A DNA stretch of 64,000 bases, taken from positions 5,704,001 to 5,768,000 of the forward strand of contig NC_060118.1 of NCBI RefSeq assembly GCF_021155765.1, written 5' to 3'. Below the pieces are notes generated by a model. The model made no database searches. It saw only the letters and a program-made list of their open reading frames with translations, and was not told the origin of the DNA. A program made the position numbers and the translations under genes. The stretch is from Diprion similis (taxonomy: Eukaryota > Arthropoda > Insecta > Hymenoptera > Diprionidae). Shown piece by piece: positions 48,201 to 60,957 of this stretch; within the stretch, counting starts at the first letter, position 1; each line of letters opens with the position of its first letter.

Positions 48201-51200
48201 AAACACTGTCAAGATTATAATATCAATTTTTCTGTCCCGAATATAGAAATTTAAATTGTAAGAGTTAAAATAATTATTGTATATGTACAGTTATGATACG
48301 ACAAAGTCTGATATAAAGGTTGATAATCAATAAGTTAGAAGTACTCTTCGATTTATGATCATTGTCTTCTCAACTCAACTAGCATTTCCAAAAAGTTTTT
48401 GCAAATTTGAAACTCTGCGGTCAACTTTGGTAAAGTATGATATGTTTCGATACTAAATTCACGTGCTGCAAATGACTTTTTCAAGGTAAAGTGATTCAAT
48501 TTTATTTGGATTTACAAATAACAAATCAAATTTTCAGTTTTAAGATACATGCATGAACAATCTAGAACTTTGAAAAATCACGTGTAGTTGTCAGTTAAGT
48601 TAAAGAGGGAATTTTTTTTTTGCGGCCTGATTAATTCTTTGATTTTTTCCCCCAACAAACTGTCGGTTCTTTTATATCCTTCACTTCATCAGTTACACAA
48701 ATAATATTTAAGAAGATTCTCAATTACCTGTGGGCATGAACCAATATGAGACCAGCGCTCATGATCAGCTTGACACGTTGAACAACAGGATTCGGCTTTT
48801 GATCTTCTTCGTGGAGAGAATGCATCAGCAGCATTTTGTCGGCGCTGAGTTGACCGATGGTGATACTTCCTCTGGATAGCTAAAATCGTAAAATTGCGTA
48901 AATAAGGAGAAAGCTGATGAAATGAGAAAATAAAGATAAGAAATAAGCATCAGAATCATAAAATCACTGCAAAAATTTCTCTAAAAGTTCTCGGACTGCG
49001 GAATAATGAGTTTTTAATTGGACTTACTGGCAAACAAACTCCTTAAAATTCGTGAAACTTTAATATCAACCTTGTTATAAGTGATCAAAACGAGGTTTCG
49101 CTTTAAAAATTCTTGCATCATTTTAACAACAGAGGTGTGGTACGTCCTTAGAGGATAAGTTAAAGCCATGGACATACCTCAAGAATAAGCGACAAACATG
49201 CCGGATAAAAGGTCATAAATATGACGTAGTTCACAATGACGCTCAGGCAAGCAAAGCAGCATAATATTTCTAATCTTCTGACTCCTGACAGGGTTCCGAT
49301 GCCGATGAGAAGCGTCTCGACAAGTGTGTCCAGTGTAATGGATGGACCCAGCAACGTCATACCGCGTGCAATATTTGCCCGGACTTCCTCTTGGCTCCTT
49401 GAACTCAGAGCTAATTGCGCTAACACCCCAGCCTTGGAGAGGTCGATCAGGAGGAGAAAGAAAAAGAGAGCGTCTCTGCAAACAAGCCATTTATTTGTAT
49501 TATTATTTAGTGCTTCTCAGCCGTTGTAATTGTTTCGGAAAACGAAAAAATGCAAAAAAATTTCCCTAATTTTGTAGATTTCCTCATACAATATTGTATT
49601 GTTTAACTCACTTCAAATCTGAGATGTCGCTTTGGAGAAAATTCACCACACTTGATGTGAATATAAAACTGGAGAAGACGGTGAAGAGTCCAGCAATACC
49701 TTGAACAAAGCAAATTATTATTAGATGAGTAATACGTAACAGATAATTAAATTATTATTCATAGTCACGTAAAGATAAAATTGTTCAATTATGAAACTAG
49801 TGTATTGCAATCAAAATTCGGTGAGCACTTTGGCGACTATTTATACGCAAGGAATATTAAGTTTGGAATGTTTTGGTATTGCGATGTTGAATTAATTGTA
49901 TGTTATTACATGTTGAGTACATGTTTATATAATTTGTAATTATTCCAATCGCAAAAAAATGTACACTAAAAAAGCTATAAATTTCATTGCTGCCACAGTT
50001 CATGTTTTAAAGTATATATCGAGACCAAGAACTGTACATATATTTCAGTTTCGTTGAAGGAGAGATACTCTCGAGTCAATGTTCCGTGTGTAAATAGATT
50101 GTCGAAACCATGCGTGTGCCAATTTTGGCTGACCCTCTAACCGTCGCCTTGAAAATCAAACTGCTCTTTAGTATGCATTGCAGTTGAGCTGCAGGTTAAT
50201 TGATTCAAACTATAAATGAATGCAAATAACATTGTTAGTCGCAGTATTTGCAGCTGCAACAACAGAAAATTGATAGCGACTAATTACGTAAATATGTTTC
50301 AATCTATTTGAGGCAATATAATGAATGAAAATAAATCGGGCAATATTTTCAGATTTAAATGGAATAATGAATCTTGAATTGCGAATATTTTTGTATTCAT
50401 TTTTATATTCAATTTTTATAGGACTATGCTTTGTAAAAAAAATCATTCATATCCTAATTTTTGTATAATGGAGTTTCAGATTTATGAACGAACTTCATTT
50501 TTCGTGTATTTTTTCTTCAGAATTACGCAATGTTTTATTGGTTTGATTTATGACGTGTACTTTAGAAAATAATTTTCTTTTTTTGTAAATATTCAATGGT
50601 GGTCATAAATTTGAACTACTTAACGATCATGAACCGTATTTTACAATTTTAAAAATGACTTGTTGCTTCGAAAAACCAGTTATTATCAGAGTACATCGTC
50701 AAAATGTAATTGTTAATCGATTAAGATCTTCGAAAAGAAAAAAATAGTATGTTTTACCGGTTTCTATAAATTTACTTCCTTTTTTTACCCTGACATTTTA
50801 TCAGTAGTCTTTAACATAGATTCGACTGTAATTAACTGTGGAAATCAAACTAAGTCAATACTAACATAACAAAACAAATACCCGTATTCCTCATCATTTT
50901 TCGTCTGATTTTTCAAGTATCTATGGTCTTGTGTAACAAGAAGGTAAATTTGATCTTTTCGCCTTGCGTATTTGCAATATGCGAGGCTAAAAGACTAAAC
51001 ATTTTGTTGCACACGATTCTTTATATAACAAGACTGTGTTACTCGTTTTTTCACGAAGCACGAAATTGAGGTTAGGGTCCCGCGATCTCTGATTTGTTTG
51101 CAACTGCGCATGCGCAAAGTACAGAAAAGATCACTTTTCAGTCCTAGAAGTATATTTCCTAAGAGTTAAAAATCGTATTTTCTATACTCTGCGCATGTGC

Positions 51201-54200
51201 ATGCAGAGTCTCACTCTACAGTTATAGAATGCGTTCCGAAACTCCCCAAGACAAAGGCATAGCTACTCACGAATTCGGCAGCGAAAAAGAGATGATAGAT
51301 CGTTGACAGTACTGGGAGCTAATTTCGGAACGCACGCATAGAAACGGGTCCTTTGTGCACGGAGCACACCCTGCACACCGCATGAAAGAAGCATAAATTG
51401 TGCTCGCGTTATATAAAAAAATTCGGTGCGGTGAAAGCCACGCTATTTGCGAATGCGTGAAATTGGATGAGGTTGAAGTTAGTATCGTTAATCCAACGGA
51501 AGATTAGGAAAAATATGATTATTAAGCAATTTGAGAACGACTTTCAATTGTAGTTGGTTTTTCAAAATGCATATATCCATTTTGTGTTATCATGGTTTGT
51601 TGAACTTTAGACAGTCCTAAGAGTACGAAATAACGTTTTTTCTTAAACATGAATCGTGACATTAACGTTGCCAACTTCATTCTCGTGAAATTGGCGATGC
51701 AATATATGCAAATACTCAAGAGCTCGACATGAGCAGATACATGAACTGTATGATGTACATAAATAAAATAACTGTGCGTTCCAAAACGCCATTGAATTTC
51801 ACCAAGTACCATCGCGAAGTGTTCTACCCGATTCAAACTCTCACTTAATTTTTTACTTTCCAAGTTGCGTGATGCGCGTTTTACAAACACGCGCACGAAA
51901 CACGACACGCCTGTGTTATTCACATAATTTTAAAGAGGACGAGTTCAATCCCACCAAATTGCCGTCACGTTCGTTTATAACCGTTAGATAATCATATTGA
52001 GCAAAGGACGGTGAACAAAATTTCGTTGTGAAATAATTTGTCGACAATTTCACTATAATTAAAATACCAAGTATTTATACTATAAATTTATTTTTTTTCA
52101 CATCTTGGGATCACTTTTTTTCTTCTTTTGTTACGAACTCTATAGCAAATGAAGCATTAATGATGATATTTTCGTTAATTCAAAGCAACCGTATACGACA
52201 TGTCATGTGAAAAAGGTAAAGGAGAAAAAAACCACAATTAAGAATGACATTGAAGAATGTAAAAAAAGTTAAATTTAAAAATATCGTATCACTGCAGAGT
52301 TTCTAAATTCAAAAATATGATTCAATCAAAATTCAGGAAAATCTAGCAATAAAAATTATCATCATCGAACCCTGTCCAAAAAATTGTGAATCAACTCTAC
52401 TTGTACAATTTAAATGTGAGTTTTAAAATATTTCATTGTTGTATCAAATATCAAATACGAATAAATCACATGAAAAAAAAAAAAAAAAAAAAAAATGAAT
52501 AATAAGTAAAATACAGCACACAATTTTTGTGTTAATGGAAAACAAATCGTTAAATTGAGGGTAATTATTAAAGTTGAAAAAAAATCGTAAATAAATAACG
52601 AACCGAGAAGAAAATCTGAACACTTGCCTAGAGTTTGAAAAATTATGCGGATGGTATATTTTTTTGTTTTCAAACATGCAGGTTAAATTCAAAATCGTAG
52701 GGGTAGATTTGGCGCGGAATGTCTTATAACTTTGTACATGTATATAACGTAGATAATGAAGTGGTACGGTTAATGAAGTAAGAAAAGTAAACCGTTGTCA
52801 CTTTCTATAAAACTTTCCCTGCGGATGTTTCAAGGCTTTCACGTGCTGCGCGAATGCATGACGGACTTCTTATAATAGTTTATAAAGATCCGGTTTTATG
52901 AATGAAATTGCTATGGTACATTATACCATAATTCGTATTTATTTATGCGCGTCTTGATAATATGGAAATATAGATCACATTTCAATGTTGTACGATATTC
53001 CAAAAAAATTTAACGTGTGATAGCTGTTATGTATAATTTTCACCCTTTCACCGAATGCCTTCTAATCTCGATAATATTAAAATATATATATCAATTTGAA
53101 GTAAACCGAATGAGTAAACGCCACGATATAAAATTCCGTCCATTGTATAGAAATATATACACATGATCTGGCCGAGCGATAAAAAAGAATCAAGTTTTTT
53201 TAAAAGGCACCCTATTTTATATTATATGTGACTTCTATATATACGTACATTGACTCAAAAACGGAATATTCCATTTAGAATTATTTAACATCTATTCTGA
53301 AATCCCCATGTAATGTCAGCGAAATGTAATATGGTAAAATTCTAAACGGTACTTTGCGTATGATGAAATGTAGAAAACTCCGTATACGAAATTCTGTCAT
53401 ATCTGATGAAAACCCGAATCGTTGAAAATTTGTCAAATTCTTTCAACTTTGACGAAATATTGTATTTCAAAAGAATTATGCAAAAATTTATCAATTAATC
53501 TCCATACGGAAAATTAGAAAATTTTCTAAAGCCATTTGTGAAATATATTATATTACATAACTAAATCATCGAGGAATTTAGTGAAACGTAGTATATTCCG
53601 CACGTGATATTTCCTCGAATCATCGTGAAGTCGTGTATAATAAAACATTGTCATATCGAGAGTCCAATGAAATGCAGAAAATTCCATATAAAAAGTATCG
53701 TGAAATTTCTGGTCCCATTACCGTGAAATTGAAAAAATATTTTGTCAGGTATTCAACGGAAATTCGTTGGTGGATCGCAATAAACTTTTACAAATATATA
53801 AAAAGAACTCTATTGCAAAGCCTTACCGAGAATATACTTGGAGCCCAATTTGTGTAGATTGCAAAACTGATAGTAACTGTAGAGTACAGCCAGACATCGA
53901 ATAATCGTCATAACGATCATATCGGCTGCATTCAGGTCCTAAAAATAATACAAAACGATTAAAATATGGTATCAGGACGAGTTATCTTAACATCATGTTG
54001 GTATCCTGTCTTTACCGACCGAGCAAACTAACCCCTTTTCTTTCCCCATATCCGAAAATCATCAACCAAAAAAAGAGGAAAAAAAAGGGTGAGTTTGCTC
54101 AGTCGGTAAAGGTAGGAGTACCACATGACCTTAAGGATAAAAATGTAGGCATTGCACAGGGTCAAGTATATATGTAAACATACGGAACTTGGTCAACTAA

Positions 54201-54477
54201 TTGCGGTGAAAAAATTTAGCAAGTACCTATTTGCATATGTAGAGAAAATTCTAATGTACAAGTAAATAAATAAATAAATAAATAATAAACTTACATCTCC
54301 GCTGCAGCGACCGTTCCAGCAATGTTTACCGGCCGTGTGAAGACTCTTGTCACGCTGATGGTTACTTCCGGTTTCCAAGGTCAGCATACATGCAGTCAAG
54401 GTCAATGTACCGACGATAACCTCGAGGGAATGACTAGCGCAGAAACGGCCATGGGCCGCAAATATTCTTGCGACCAT
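42135..54477 (-). CDS. HMGCR: 3-hydroxy-3-methylglutaryl-CoA reductase
   Basis: Eight coding exons on the minus strand join in frame: 54477-54295, 53938-53827, 49699-49612, 49475-49178, 48879-48728, 46823-46265, 45469-44229 and 42258-42135, giving 918 aa. The enzyme reduces HMG-CoA to mevalonate with NADPH in the ER membrane. The N-terminal exons encode the multi-span membrane domain ([47 protein letters not shown]), and a last span lies in the linker exon ([18 protein letters not shown]). The catalytic domain shows [21 protein letters not shown] (Glu567), [23 protein letters not shown] (Lys699), GQDPAQN (Asp774), [13 protein letters not shown] and AGHLVKSH (His868), so all catalytic residues are present. 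In insects the product feeds juvenile hormone and isoprenoid synthesis. A strong 3' splice site at 54527 shows at least one more upstream non-coding exon; candidate donors exist near 54.87 and 55.15 kb but I cannot choose. Confidence 0.97.
42406..42443. repeat. 12-bp direct repeat, three copies
   Basis: The unit CTAATTARTTAC occurs about three times in a row, inside the last HMGCR intron. Confidence 0.7.
43315..44189. mobile_element. Decayed hAT-like DNA transposon in the last HMGCR intron
   Basis: About 870 bp flanked by long imperfect terminal inverted repeats: roughly 43340-43475 against 44062-44184 (for example TCGATTTTCGAGTATTGG on the left and its inverse CGATACTCGAAAATCGA on the right, and AAATCGGTTTTTATC against GATAAAAACCGATTTT). 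The left end TAGGGTTGGCATT resembles hAT termini. A broken BED zinc finger frame lies inside. I could not identify a clean 8-bp target duplication, so the exact ends are uncertain. Confidence 0.7.
43670..43876 (+). pseudogene. Remnant of a BED zinc finger from a hAT transposase
   Basis: Starting at an ATG, the frame reads W-x2-F ([15 protein letters not shown]), hits a stop at 43733 just where the first zinc-binding Cys is expected, then continues in the same frame with [23 protein letters not shown], which has the second Cys and the H-x4-H pair of BED fingers. No catalytic RNase-H-like domain follows, so this is a non-autonomous, inactive copy. Confidence 0.6.
51104..51206. promoter_or_regulatory. 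Inverted pair of NRF-1-like sites
   Basis: TGCGCATGCGCA at 51105-51116 is a perfect NRF-1 (erect wing) consensus. A second, weaker GCGCATGTGCATGC lies at 51190-51203, and the two flanks form an imperfect inverted repeat of about 27 bp with a spacer of about 46 bp. It may be an intronic promoter or enhancer, or part of a transposable element. Confidence 0.35.
51223..51340. repeat. Small inverted-repeat element
   Basis: The ends TATAGAATGCGTTCCGAAAC and, inverted, TATGCGTGCGTTCCGAAATT enclose about 75 bp without coding capacity. Relic ends occur at 96-115 and, more diverged, at 51774-51790, which suggests a dispersed MITE family. Confidence 0.5.
52473..52495. repeat. Poly-A run, 23 bases
   Basis: Uninterrupted A run. 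No retroelement body is recognisable beside it. Confidence 0.9.
53982..54140. mobile_element. MITE-like palindrome in the first coding-region intron of HMGCR
   Basis: A 159-bp element whose first about 55 bases are the imperfect inverse of its last about 55. The left arm has TTATCTTAA, then CTTTACCGACCGAGCAAACT; the right arm, inverted, has TTATCCTTAA, then CTTTACCGACTGAGCAAACT. The loop is AT-rich. It lies only about 45 bp upstream (in genic direction) of the exon at 53938-53827. A related fragment lies at 62735-62790. Confidence 0.75.
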
Positions 54478-54526
54478 TTTTGATATCGTCAAATTTCGAA
54501 AGCCGAGTCAAATCGAAGACAACGAC
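54478..54526 (-). other. 5' UTR part of the first coding HMGCR exon
   Basis: A clear acceptor (TATTTTCATTACAG) ends at 54527, and 49 transcribed bases precede the ATG at 54477. This ATG starts the conserved MVAR...AHGRFC N-terminus. Confidence 0.75.
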
Positions 54527-55236
54527 CTGTAATGAAAATAATACAAACGACCGATTATTAAAAAGCATTATGAAAGAGTATTTATTAAAGACAAAAGTTT
54601 AGATATCGATTCTTCGTTCCAAATCACTTCAAGATTGTCAAGAATCTACTAGATCGTGCCGATTTCCTTCTACAAGTTTTTTACAAAACCGGTAAAATAG
54701 GATTTTCTTTATTTTTATAAAAAAAAAAAAAATATTTCAATAATTCGAATAGATTCGAAATGAAGGAATCATCGAAAGCTAAGACTTTCAGTAATTGAAA
54801 TATGTTGTATATCGAAAGATATAATCATAGCTCACGAATACAATAAGTTAATAAAAACTCACCAACCTCTCACGTAAATAGATTACACAACTTCGCTATA
54901 TAAACAGAAAATTGAATTTCGACTTACAGGCGTAGTTTAGAATTTGGAAAGAATTAAAACTTGAACTATGTATATTACTAGATAGGAAACGAAGACGAAG
55001 AATCGTGCAAAGTCGAATAACGAACAAACGCGAGATGTTGTATCGAACGTGCAGTGGTCGGATGAACAGTGAGGAAAAAACGGAAAATGGCTTCTTATTC
55101 AAGTCTTAAAATTAATGGGGAACAAACAGTTACGAGGAAATTTGCTCACCGTGTCTACGGATCAGTGCCACATACATGAATTCGATTTGCGTATAACGAA
55201 GAATTACAAGATTGTCTATTCCGAAGTAGCTGCTAT

Positions 55237-55239
<3 letters not shown>

Positions 55240-55268
<29 letters not shown>
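55240..55268. repeat. (TA)n microsatellite
   Basis: About 14 uninterrupted TA units. Confidence 0.95.
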
Positions 55269-55272
<4 letters not shown>

Positions 55273-56081
55273 CAGACGATAAGATAAATTTAATGCTGTA
55301 TCCAAAAAGCAGCCGCTGTTCTAAAAATTGTTGCTATTTTCAAGGATTACTTTAAGACCGTCGTCAGTCGCCGGGTATTGCAAGCTGTATAAACGACGTA
55401 GATAATCCAACGAGTATAAACTTCCTCTTTTTCTTACTTTTCGTTTAGTTTTGGGTCTCGATTAATTCGTTTTTCCATTCTTCGTTTTCATCTTTTTTCA
55501 TCCTCGGCTTCTCTTTTTATTATAAATGTTTACATAGCAACGAACACGTGTTTCTCTGGATTAAATTTTATTCACCGATAAGTCTGAACTTTGAGACGTT
55601 TAACGATAATAAGAACCAATGAACCGAAATGGAAAGCTTATTATAGAAGATGGGAAAACCCATTTAAACAATTTCCAGTATTGTTGTTTTCACCAATGAT
55701 AGTGATCGCGAGTGGAATGTGATAGAAATCAATGTCAACAACTTCGAATAACACGAGCCAGAGTGTTATAATAGTGTGAAGCAAAGCTTTCGTACTTGGC
55801 ACGTTCGAAATGATTCAAATCTGCTGTCTCTGATCCGGTTCTAATGTTTCTTAGCTTATTTTGCTAACCGTAAAAATGTCCAGACATCACTTGAAATTTT
55901 TTTTTGTTTTACACTTTTTTTACACAAATAATCAACTCCAGAATGGTTAAAAATAGATTTTTTGTAAACACGGTGCAACAGATGTTCATCAATAATAACA
56001 TTCCCGTAAGATTCGCGTGAGTGTTTTGTGAGAATCTGGTTAGCGAACAAAATTGCGGCGAAAAATATTAGAATCGGATTG

Positions 56082-56109
56082 AAAAAAAAAAAAAAAAAAA
56101 AAAAAAAAA
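56082..56109. repeat. Poly-A run, 28 bases
   Basis: Uninterrupted A run with no recognisable retroelement body. Confidence 0.9.
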
Positions 56110-57861
56110 CACCAGATTTACAATAATTTCAAACGTAATTTTTATTAAACCTTTTCTCAAATCTCGTGTAATTCAAATTTACTCATATTCATCGCTATCG
56201 TTTAGTAATCGAGCTGTTTTAGATATAACATTGGCAAAGATTTTTTTCAACAGTTTTTTTTTCTCCCTTTTCCAAACTTTTTATCCGGACGGTACGGTTA
56301 ATTCGTCTTTAAACAAAGTCATCAAATATGATAAAACGTGAAGAGAAGAAATAAAAAAGAAACAGAGAAGAAATTACTCCGTAAAGAAGATTTGTTTGCA
56401 CTTTGAATCATTGTAACTACACGAACTAACGTTATACCTGGTATAATCGTTATGTCACCATCTTTTTCTTATTCTCATGCCTATAAGTCTACAATCTGTT
56501 CGGCGAACGTGCCAAAAAGATTTAAATACTCGTGGAAAAGTAATTCTGAGTACAGAATGACGTACACAAAACAGTAAAAAAATTTATTCACTTTAATCAA
56601 ACAAATGACGTTTGAATACAATTGAAAAATCGTTAAAAAATGTTTTTTCCGAAAATTGTTGATCAATTATATGTAAATATTCCATTGTATTCAACCCACA
56701 CAAAATAAAATATTTATAAGCTCGCAGATTAACAGCTGAAAACCTGTTTGGAATTTGGCTTCAAAAGTCCCTAGCGAGTCTAGGGTTTTTCTTTTTTTTT
56801 TAGTTTTTTTTTCTACTTCAACCAAAGACTCGCAGCTTGATGTAGCCAGGGATAAATATTTATAGGGACAAACTGAACGAGTCAATGTGTAAAATGTGTA
56901 GTATTCGAGGAAAGTTTATAACTTGTGTGTTAAAGTTAACAAAATCGATGTGATTTGATTCTCGCTTTTACCAATTTTTCATTTCCTCTTTTTTCATCCT
57001 ATTTTTGGTTAGGATGAACATTAAACAGACACGTGATATTCTGGAATCGGTTTTGGGCAGAATATTATAAGAAGATCCGTTAAGATTATAAGTCGCAAGT
57101 GCTTAAGCACTGATACGTTTGAATTTTTCTATAGGTACATGTAGAGGTATATAATTTATATAAATTATTTTTGTTTTTCTAGATAACTGCCGAAACGAAT
57201 GTCTTTTTTATCGTTATTGCTTATTGAAATATGGGGAACGAAGTAATAATTTGATTAACTAGATATTTTTATTTATTCAATGATAGACTGATACAGCAAG
57301 ATATTTATGTAAATACCGGATTTCACCAGGATTTTTTTCTACGTTGGTAATAGCCCTGAAAAGCTTTCAAAAAAATTTTCAATTCTTTTCAATCACTCGT
57401 CTTTGCCCTATGATTTTATTTTTTTAAACCCATCTCAAAAACACCAAAATTGATTTTTATGAAACAAGAAAAAAATTTTTTTTTTTTACCTTCACGAAGC
57501 ATTTTCACGCAAGATTCAAAGTGGGACCTCGGTTTTTGTAATTATTTTTAATTCATTTTTTCTATTTTTTGAATCGTTTTTTCTATCTCCATACCTGATC
57601 AAAATCTATTATAATAATACATACCGCTTCTCCGATATGATTACTAACTTTTGAAATTATTTCTCCAGTTCTAAAACATACGCTCGATTTTTTTCAAAAT
57701 ATTATCACAGATTTAAAACAGGTATGAAAATAGAAGAAGTTATTTGAAAAAAATTAGTAAGTGTGGAAACACAGGACGAAAGTGAAACTTCATTTTTTTC
57801 TCTCCAACTAAATTTGTTAAAATTGTACAATTTTAAATCATTTATATTACATTTATATTGC

Positions 57862-58330
57862 ATAGCGCTGGACTACCAACTGCGCCAAAATACCCTAGAT
57901 CGGTGATGATTAATGGTTGCGACGTGGAATCTTCGTGGGGAAAACATGAGCGAGACTTTAAACACCTCAACCTCAACTATACATGATGGTATTACTGAGC
58001 AGAGTAGCGTTCGCCAGAAAAATAATTCCCTAACAATGTAGGGATTTCTTTAGACAGTTGGTACACATCTCACTTGAAGGCTTTAACCTCGAAGAGAGGG
58101 ACATGCGTAGGAGTTCTAGGCACACCATGTATACTCACAACCACGGGTTTAATGGCAAATTTGCCTCTCGTTATCCGGATCTGACGTCCTATTCAACTAC
58201 CCGGTTTTATAACCGTCTCTGAAGCTACTTCCGTACCGAGAAAATTCACCGCCTAGTGGCCGTTTATAGAACTAGTATAGACCTTTGTGAGGTTGGCCTG
58301 CAGCCTTTGAATTTCTTGGAAATATTTCAT
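57862..58330 (-). repeat. Candidate degenerate interspersed repeat with a tRNA-like box A
   Basis: The minus strand at 57887-57862 reads GGCGCAGTTGGTAGTCCAGC, which resembles a pol III box A, and the adjacent 400 bp is GC-richer than the surroundings and lacks coding frames. No box B follows, so a tRNA gene is excluded and the SINE idea is weak. Confidence 0.25.
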
Positions 58331-60086
58331 ACCAAAAAATTGCTCCCGTATTACTCTTAATTGCTATCTATTTTTTATAATTTTCTCCCGCATGTTTTTC
58401 GAAAAAACCGAAAAAACGCTCCGGGTACCGAAGACCCGAAGAATTTCAAGTGAAATTTGAGTGATATTTAGTCGAATTAATTTCGGAAACACGTGAAAAG
58501 GTTCATTCGAGTCAATACTTCAATCGATCGGGACAAGAAAGACTTTTCTTTAATCAAGGACTTCGCTTGACTAAATCATCTTGACAAACTAACTGAATAA
58601 AATCATTGAGGTCCTGTGTTATAAAAAGTTATGTAGTATCAATATTTTTCGATTGAAAAACAATGAAAATACGATAAACACGTATCTACAGACTTTGTAC
58701 AAAACGACTTGATCGATTCGAATGAAACTTTTGTAAAAAAAATGGTGGTCGTAAAAGATTCTTTTAATTCATCAACGTTGAGAAAATTAACAACTTTAAT
58801 TTTAACAACGAAAATTTAAAACTTTCACTGCACGCCGACGATCCTTTATAAATATTTGTTCGATGGATGAAAGAGAAGTCGAAGAAAATTAAACGGCACG
58901 TTTATTGATATCTGCGAATAACGAACAACGATAAATGACTTTACATACATATACGTTATACATATAGATATACGTTACACGGTGTATTTTTCTTATACAT
59001 ATAGGTATAGATCGGAACGTTGTATAACAATAACAAACCAACGGACCGCGTAAAATAAACTCTTTTTAATGATAAATGTATAATGATACACGCAAGATAT
59101 GTGAAATAAAGGTGAATTGATAACACATTTATCCACATAAAACGTATTGCAGATAATTTATTAATTCCTCATGATTTATCTCTGCACCATGCAGCCAGCA
59201 AACGAGGAAAGAACTAAAACAAAAGATTCTCAGTAACGTTTATAGAAGTCATTTTTGACTATTTGAAAAACAGGTTTTTTTTTATAAAATTTTAAGGGTA
59301 TCCCGTTTCGCCCATCCCTCCCCTATATAAATATAAACATTTTCAACGAATTGAATAAAGATTGGTTCAAGATAAAATTATATTAAATAAATTAGTTTTT
59401 TTTCTCTCTGATTGTAAAACACGGTTCGAAGTCCACAGTATAGCTTTGATCTGCATTTCCCATGAAAGAACGGTTATAATTATAGATAATCCGTATAGTG
59501 CATGCCCTTGAAAAAGAAAGAGCGCAAGCCAGAGATTGAGAAATTTCGAGGAAAGTTATACGGTATAAAGTTGCCCAACTTTTTGGTGAACGGCAATCAC
59601 CTGAACCACCTGGCAACGGCTGATACCCTGAAGTAATATATTAGCATAATTTGATTAGCAACTATCCGAATTTCGTTGACCGTTGAAAGACGTTCATGAT
59701 TATCTGGGATCGTCAATTCTTTATTTTAACCGAAGTTCCGGGTCAGTCAGACGTTGAGAGAAAAAAAAAGAAAATTAAAAAAAAATTTTAAAATACTATC
59801 CTTCTATTTTTTCCAATGTCCGCACGATAGTATTACGAAACAAATACGATTAAAATTAATCAAGTTGAATCTAATTATGTCAAAACAATGTCTCCTCAAT
59901 ATTGAAAAACAATCGAAAGAAAAAAATTCAGAGAATTAATTCAGTTACCAAAAACTTTTCAGACACAATATTATTCCGCCAGTTTTGTCGAAAAACAATT
60001 TCAAGTAAATTGTAACTGATTTTTTTTGTAAATTGATTATGCACAACTCACCCAAAGTTAAATTTTCATTGAATTCTTCAATATGC

Positions 60087-60088
<2 letters not shown>

Positions 60089-60113
<25 letters not shown>
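60089..60113. repeat. Poly-A run, 25 bases
   Basis: Uninterrupted A run. Confidence 0.9.
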
Positions 60114-60118
<5 letters not shown>

Positions 60119-60320
60119 TAAAATCAATGCAGGTTACATGTGAAAAACTAATGATTTGATTTGAAAATATATTTATTCACTCAAGAAGCCATGTCAGGTG
60201 AATTGTCCGAAATATATTAACAAATAGAATTAGACAAACTACATACGAATTTGGTGGTAAAAAATTGCTCAAGTCCCAGTTTATTAATTGCTAAACTATT
60301 TCGATAAAAATTCACAGCTT

Positions 60321-60665
60321 TCAATTGATCTTTTTAAATTTTGTAAAAGATAGTTTCATAGTTTTCTTTTGAAACTTATTGGAATGGAATTTGGTTACTG
60401 AATTTAAGCCTCGGTTTTCCAATCGTTCCGTTTCAATACTTCTTTTCACTGGACTGTACACCTGATATATTACACCCTTGAAATCCATCATCAGAGAAGT
60501 AGTAATGAATAGTGAAATAGCGTAGATGACGACAACGTTCACAGCAGCCAAAGCTCGGAGGAAAAACGTCTGATAATATCGCAGTGAAATTATCAACTTT
60601 CCGTATGAAAGAATATCCGTAGGTACAACATGTTCTCTGAAGTAATGACTAAACCTTCTTAACAT
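60321..60665 (-). CDS. Unassigned 114-codon frame with one membrane-like segment
   Basis: The frame begins MLRRFSHYFREHVVPTDI and contains a hydrophobic stretch (AAVNVVVIYAISLFITTSL) that could be a membrane span. A possible donor (CAG/GTGTAC) follows the VIYQ codons near 60465, so it could be a first exon. I recognise no family, and it may be chance; the composition is not clearly coding. Confidence 0.2.
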   Translation of the reverse strand: MLRRFSHYFREHVVPTDILSYGKLIISLRYYQTFFLRALAAVNVVVIYAISLFITTSLMMDFKGVIYQVYSPVKRSIETERLENRGLNSVTKFHSNKFQKKTMKLSFTKFKKIN

Positions 60666-60957
60666 ATTATGTAGATAATAACTGTTGTTATAAACAGATT
60701 AGAAGCGCGTTTCGTATACTGGCATCCAATAAAATACCTGTTATAATGAGATGTCGGAAAACAAGGTAGTATGAAAGGTGTAACCGAAGAGTCAATTCAG
60801 GTGAATTCGATCGAAACGATCAACACCTGCTTAGCAGATAGTAGTAGGAAAAAAAGGTGAGAACCGCAGATTTCAAAACTATGGTATAGAGAGTCAAATC
60901 GTCAAGAAGTTTAGAAAGCATGTCATTTGTCCGAATTCGCTCAACATATCCTCTCTG

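Larger units (their letters stand above)
49700..53826. other. Largest HMGCR intron (4.1 kb)
   Basis: No coding exon of any gene could be supported inside. It contains a clustered set of structured elements at 51.1-51.34 kb and a pure poly-A run at 52473-52495. Confidence 0.7.

Noticed and set aside
51522-51923. Minus-strand 133-codon frame in the HMGCR intron
   Set aside because: No recognisable motif, biased towards AT-rich chance codons, and it overlaps a relic element end.
57862-57887. tRNA gene
   Set aside because: Only a box A-like sequence is present; there is no box B, no cloverleaf and no anticodon stem.
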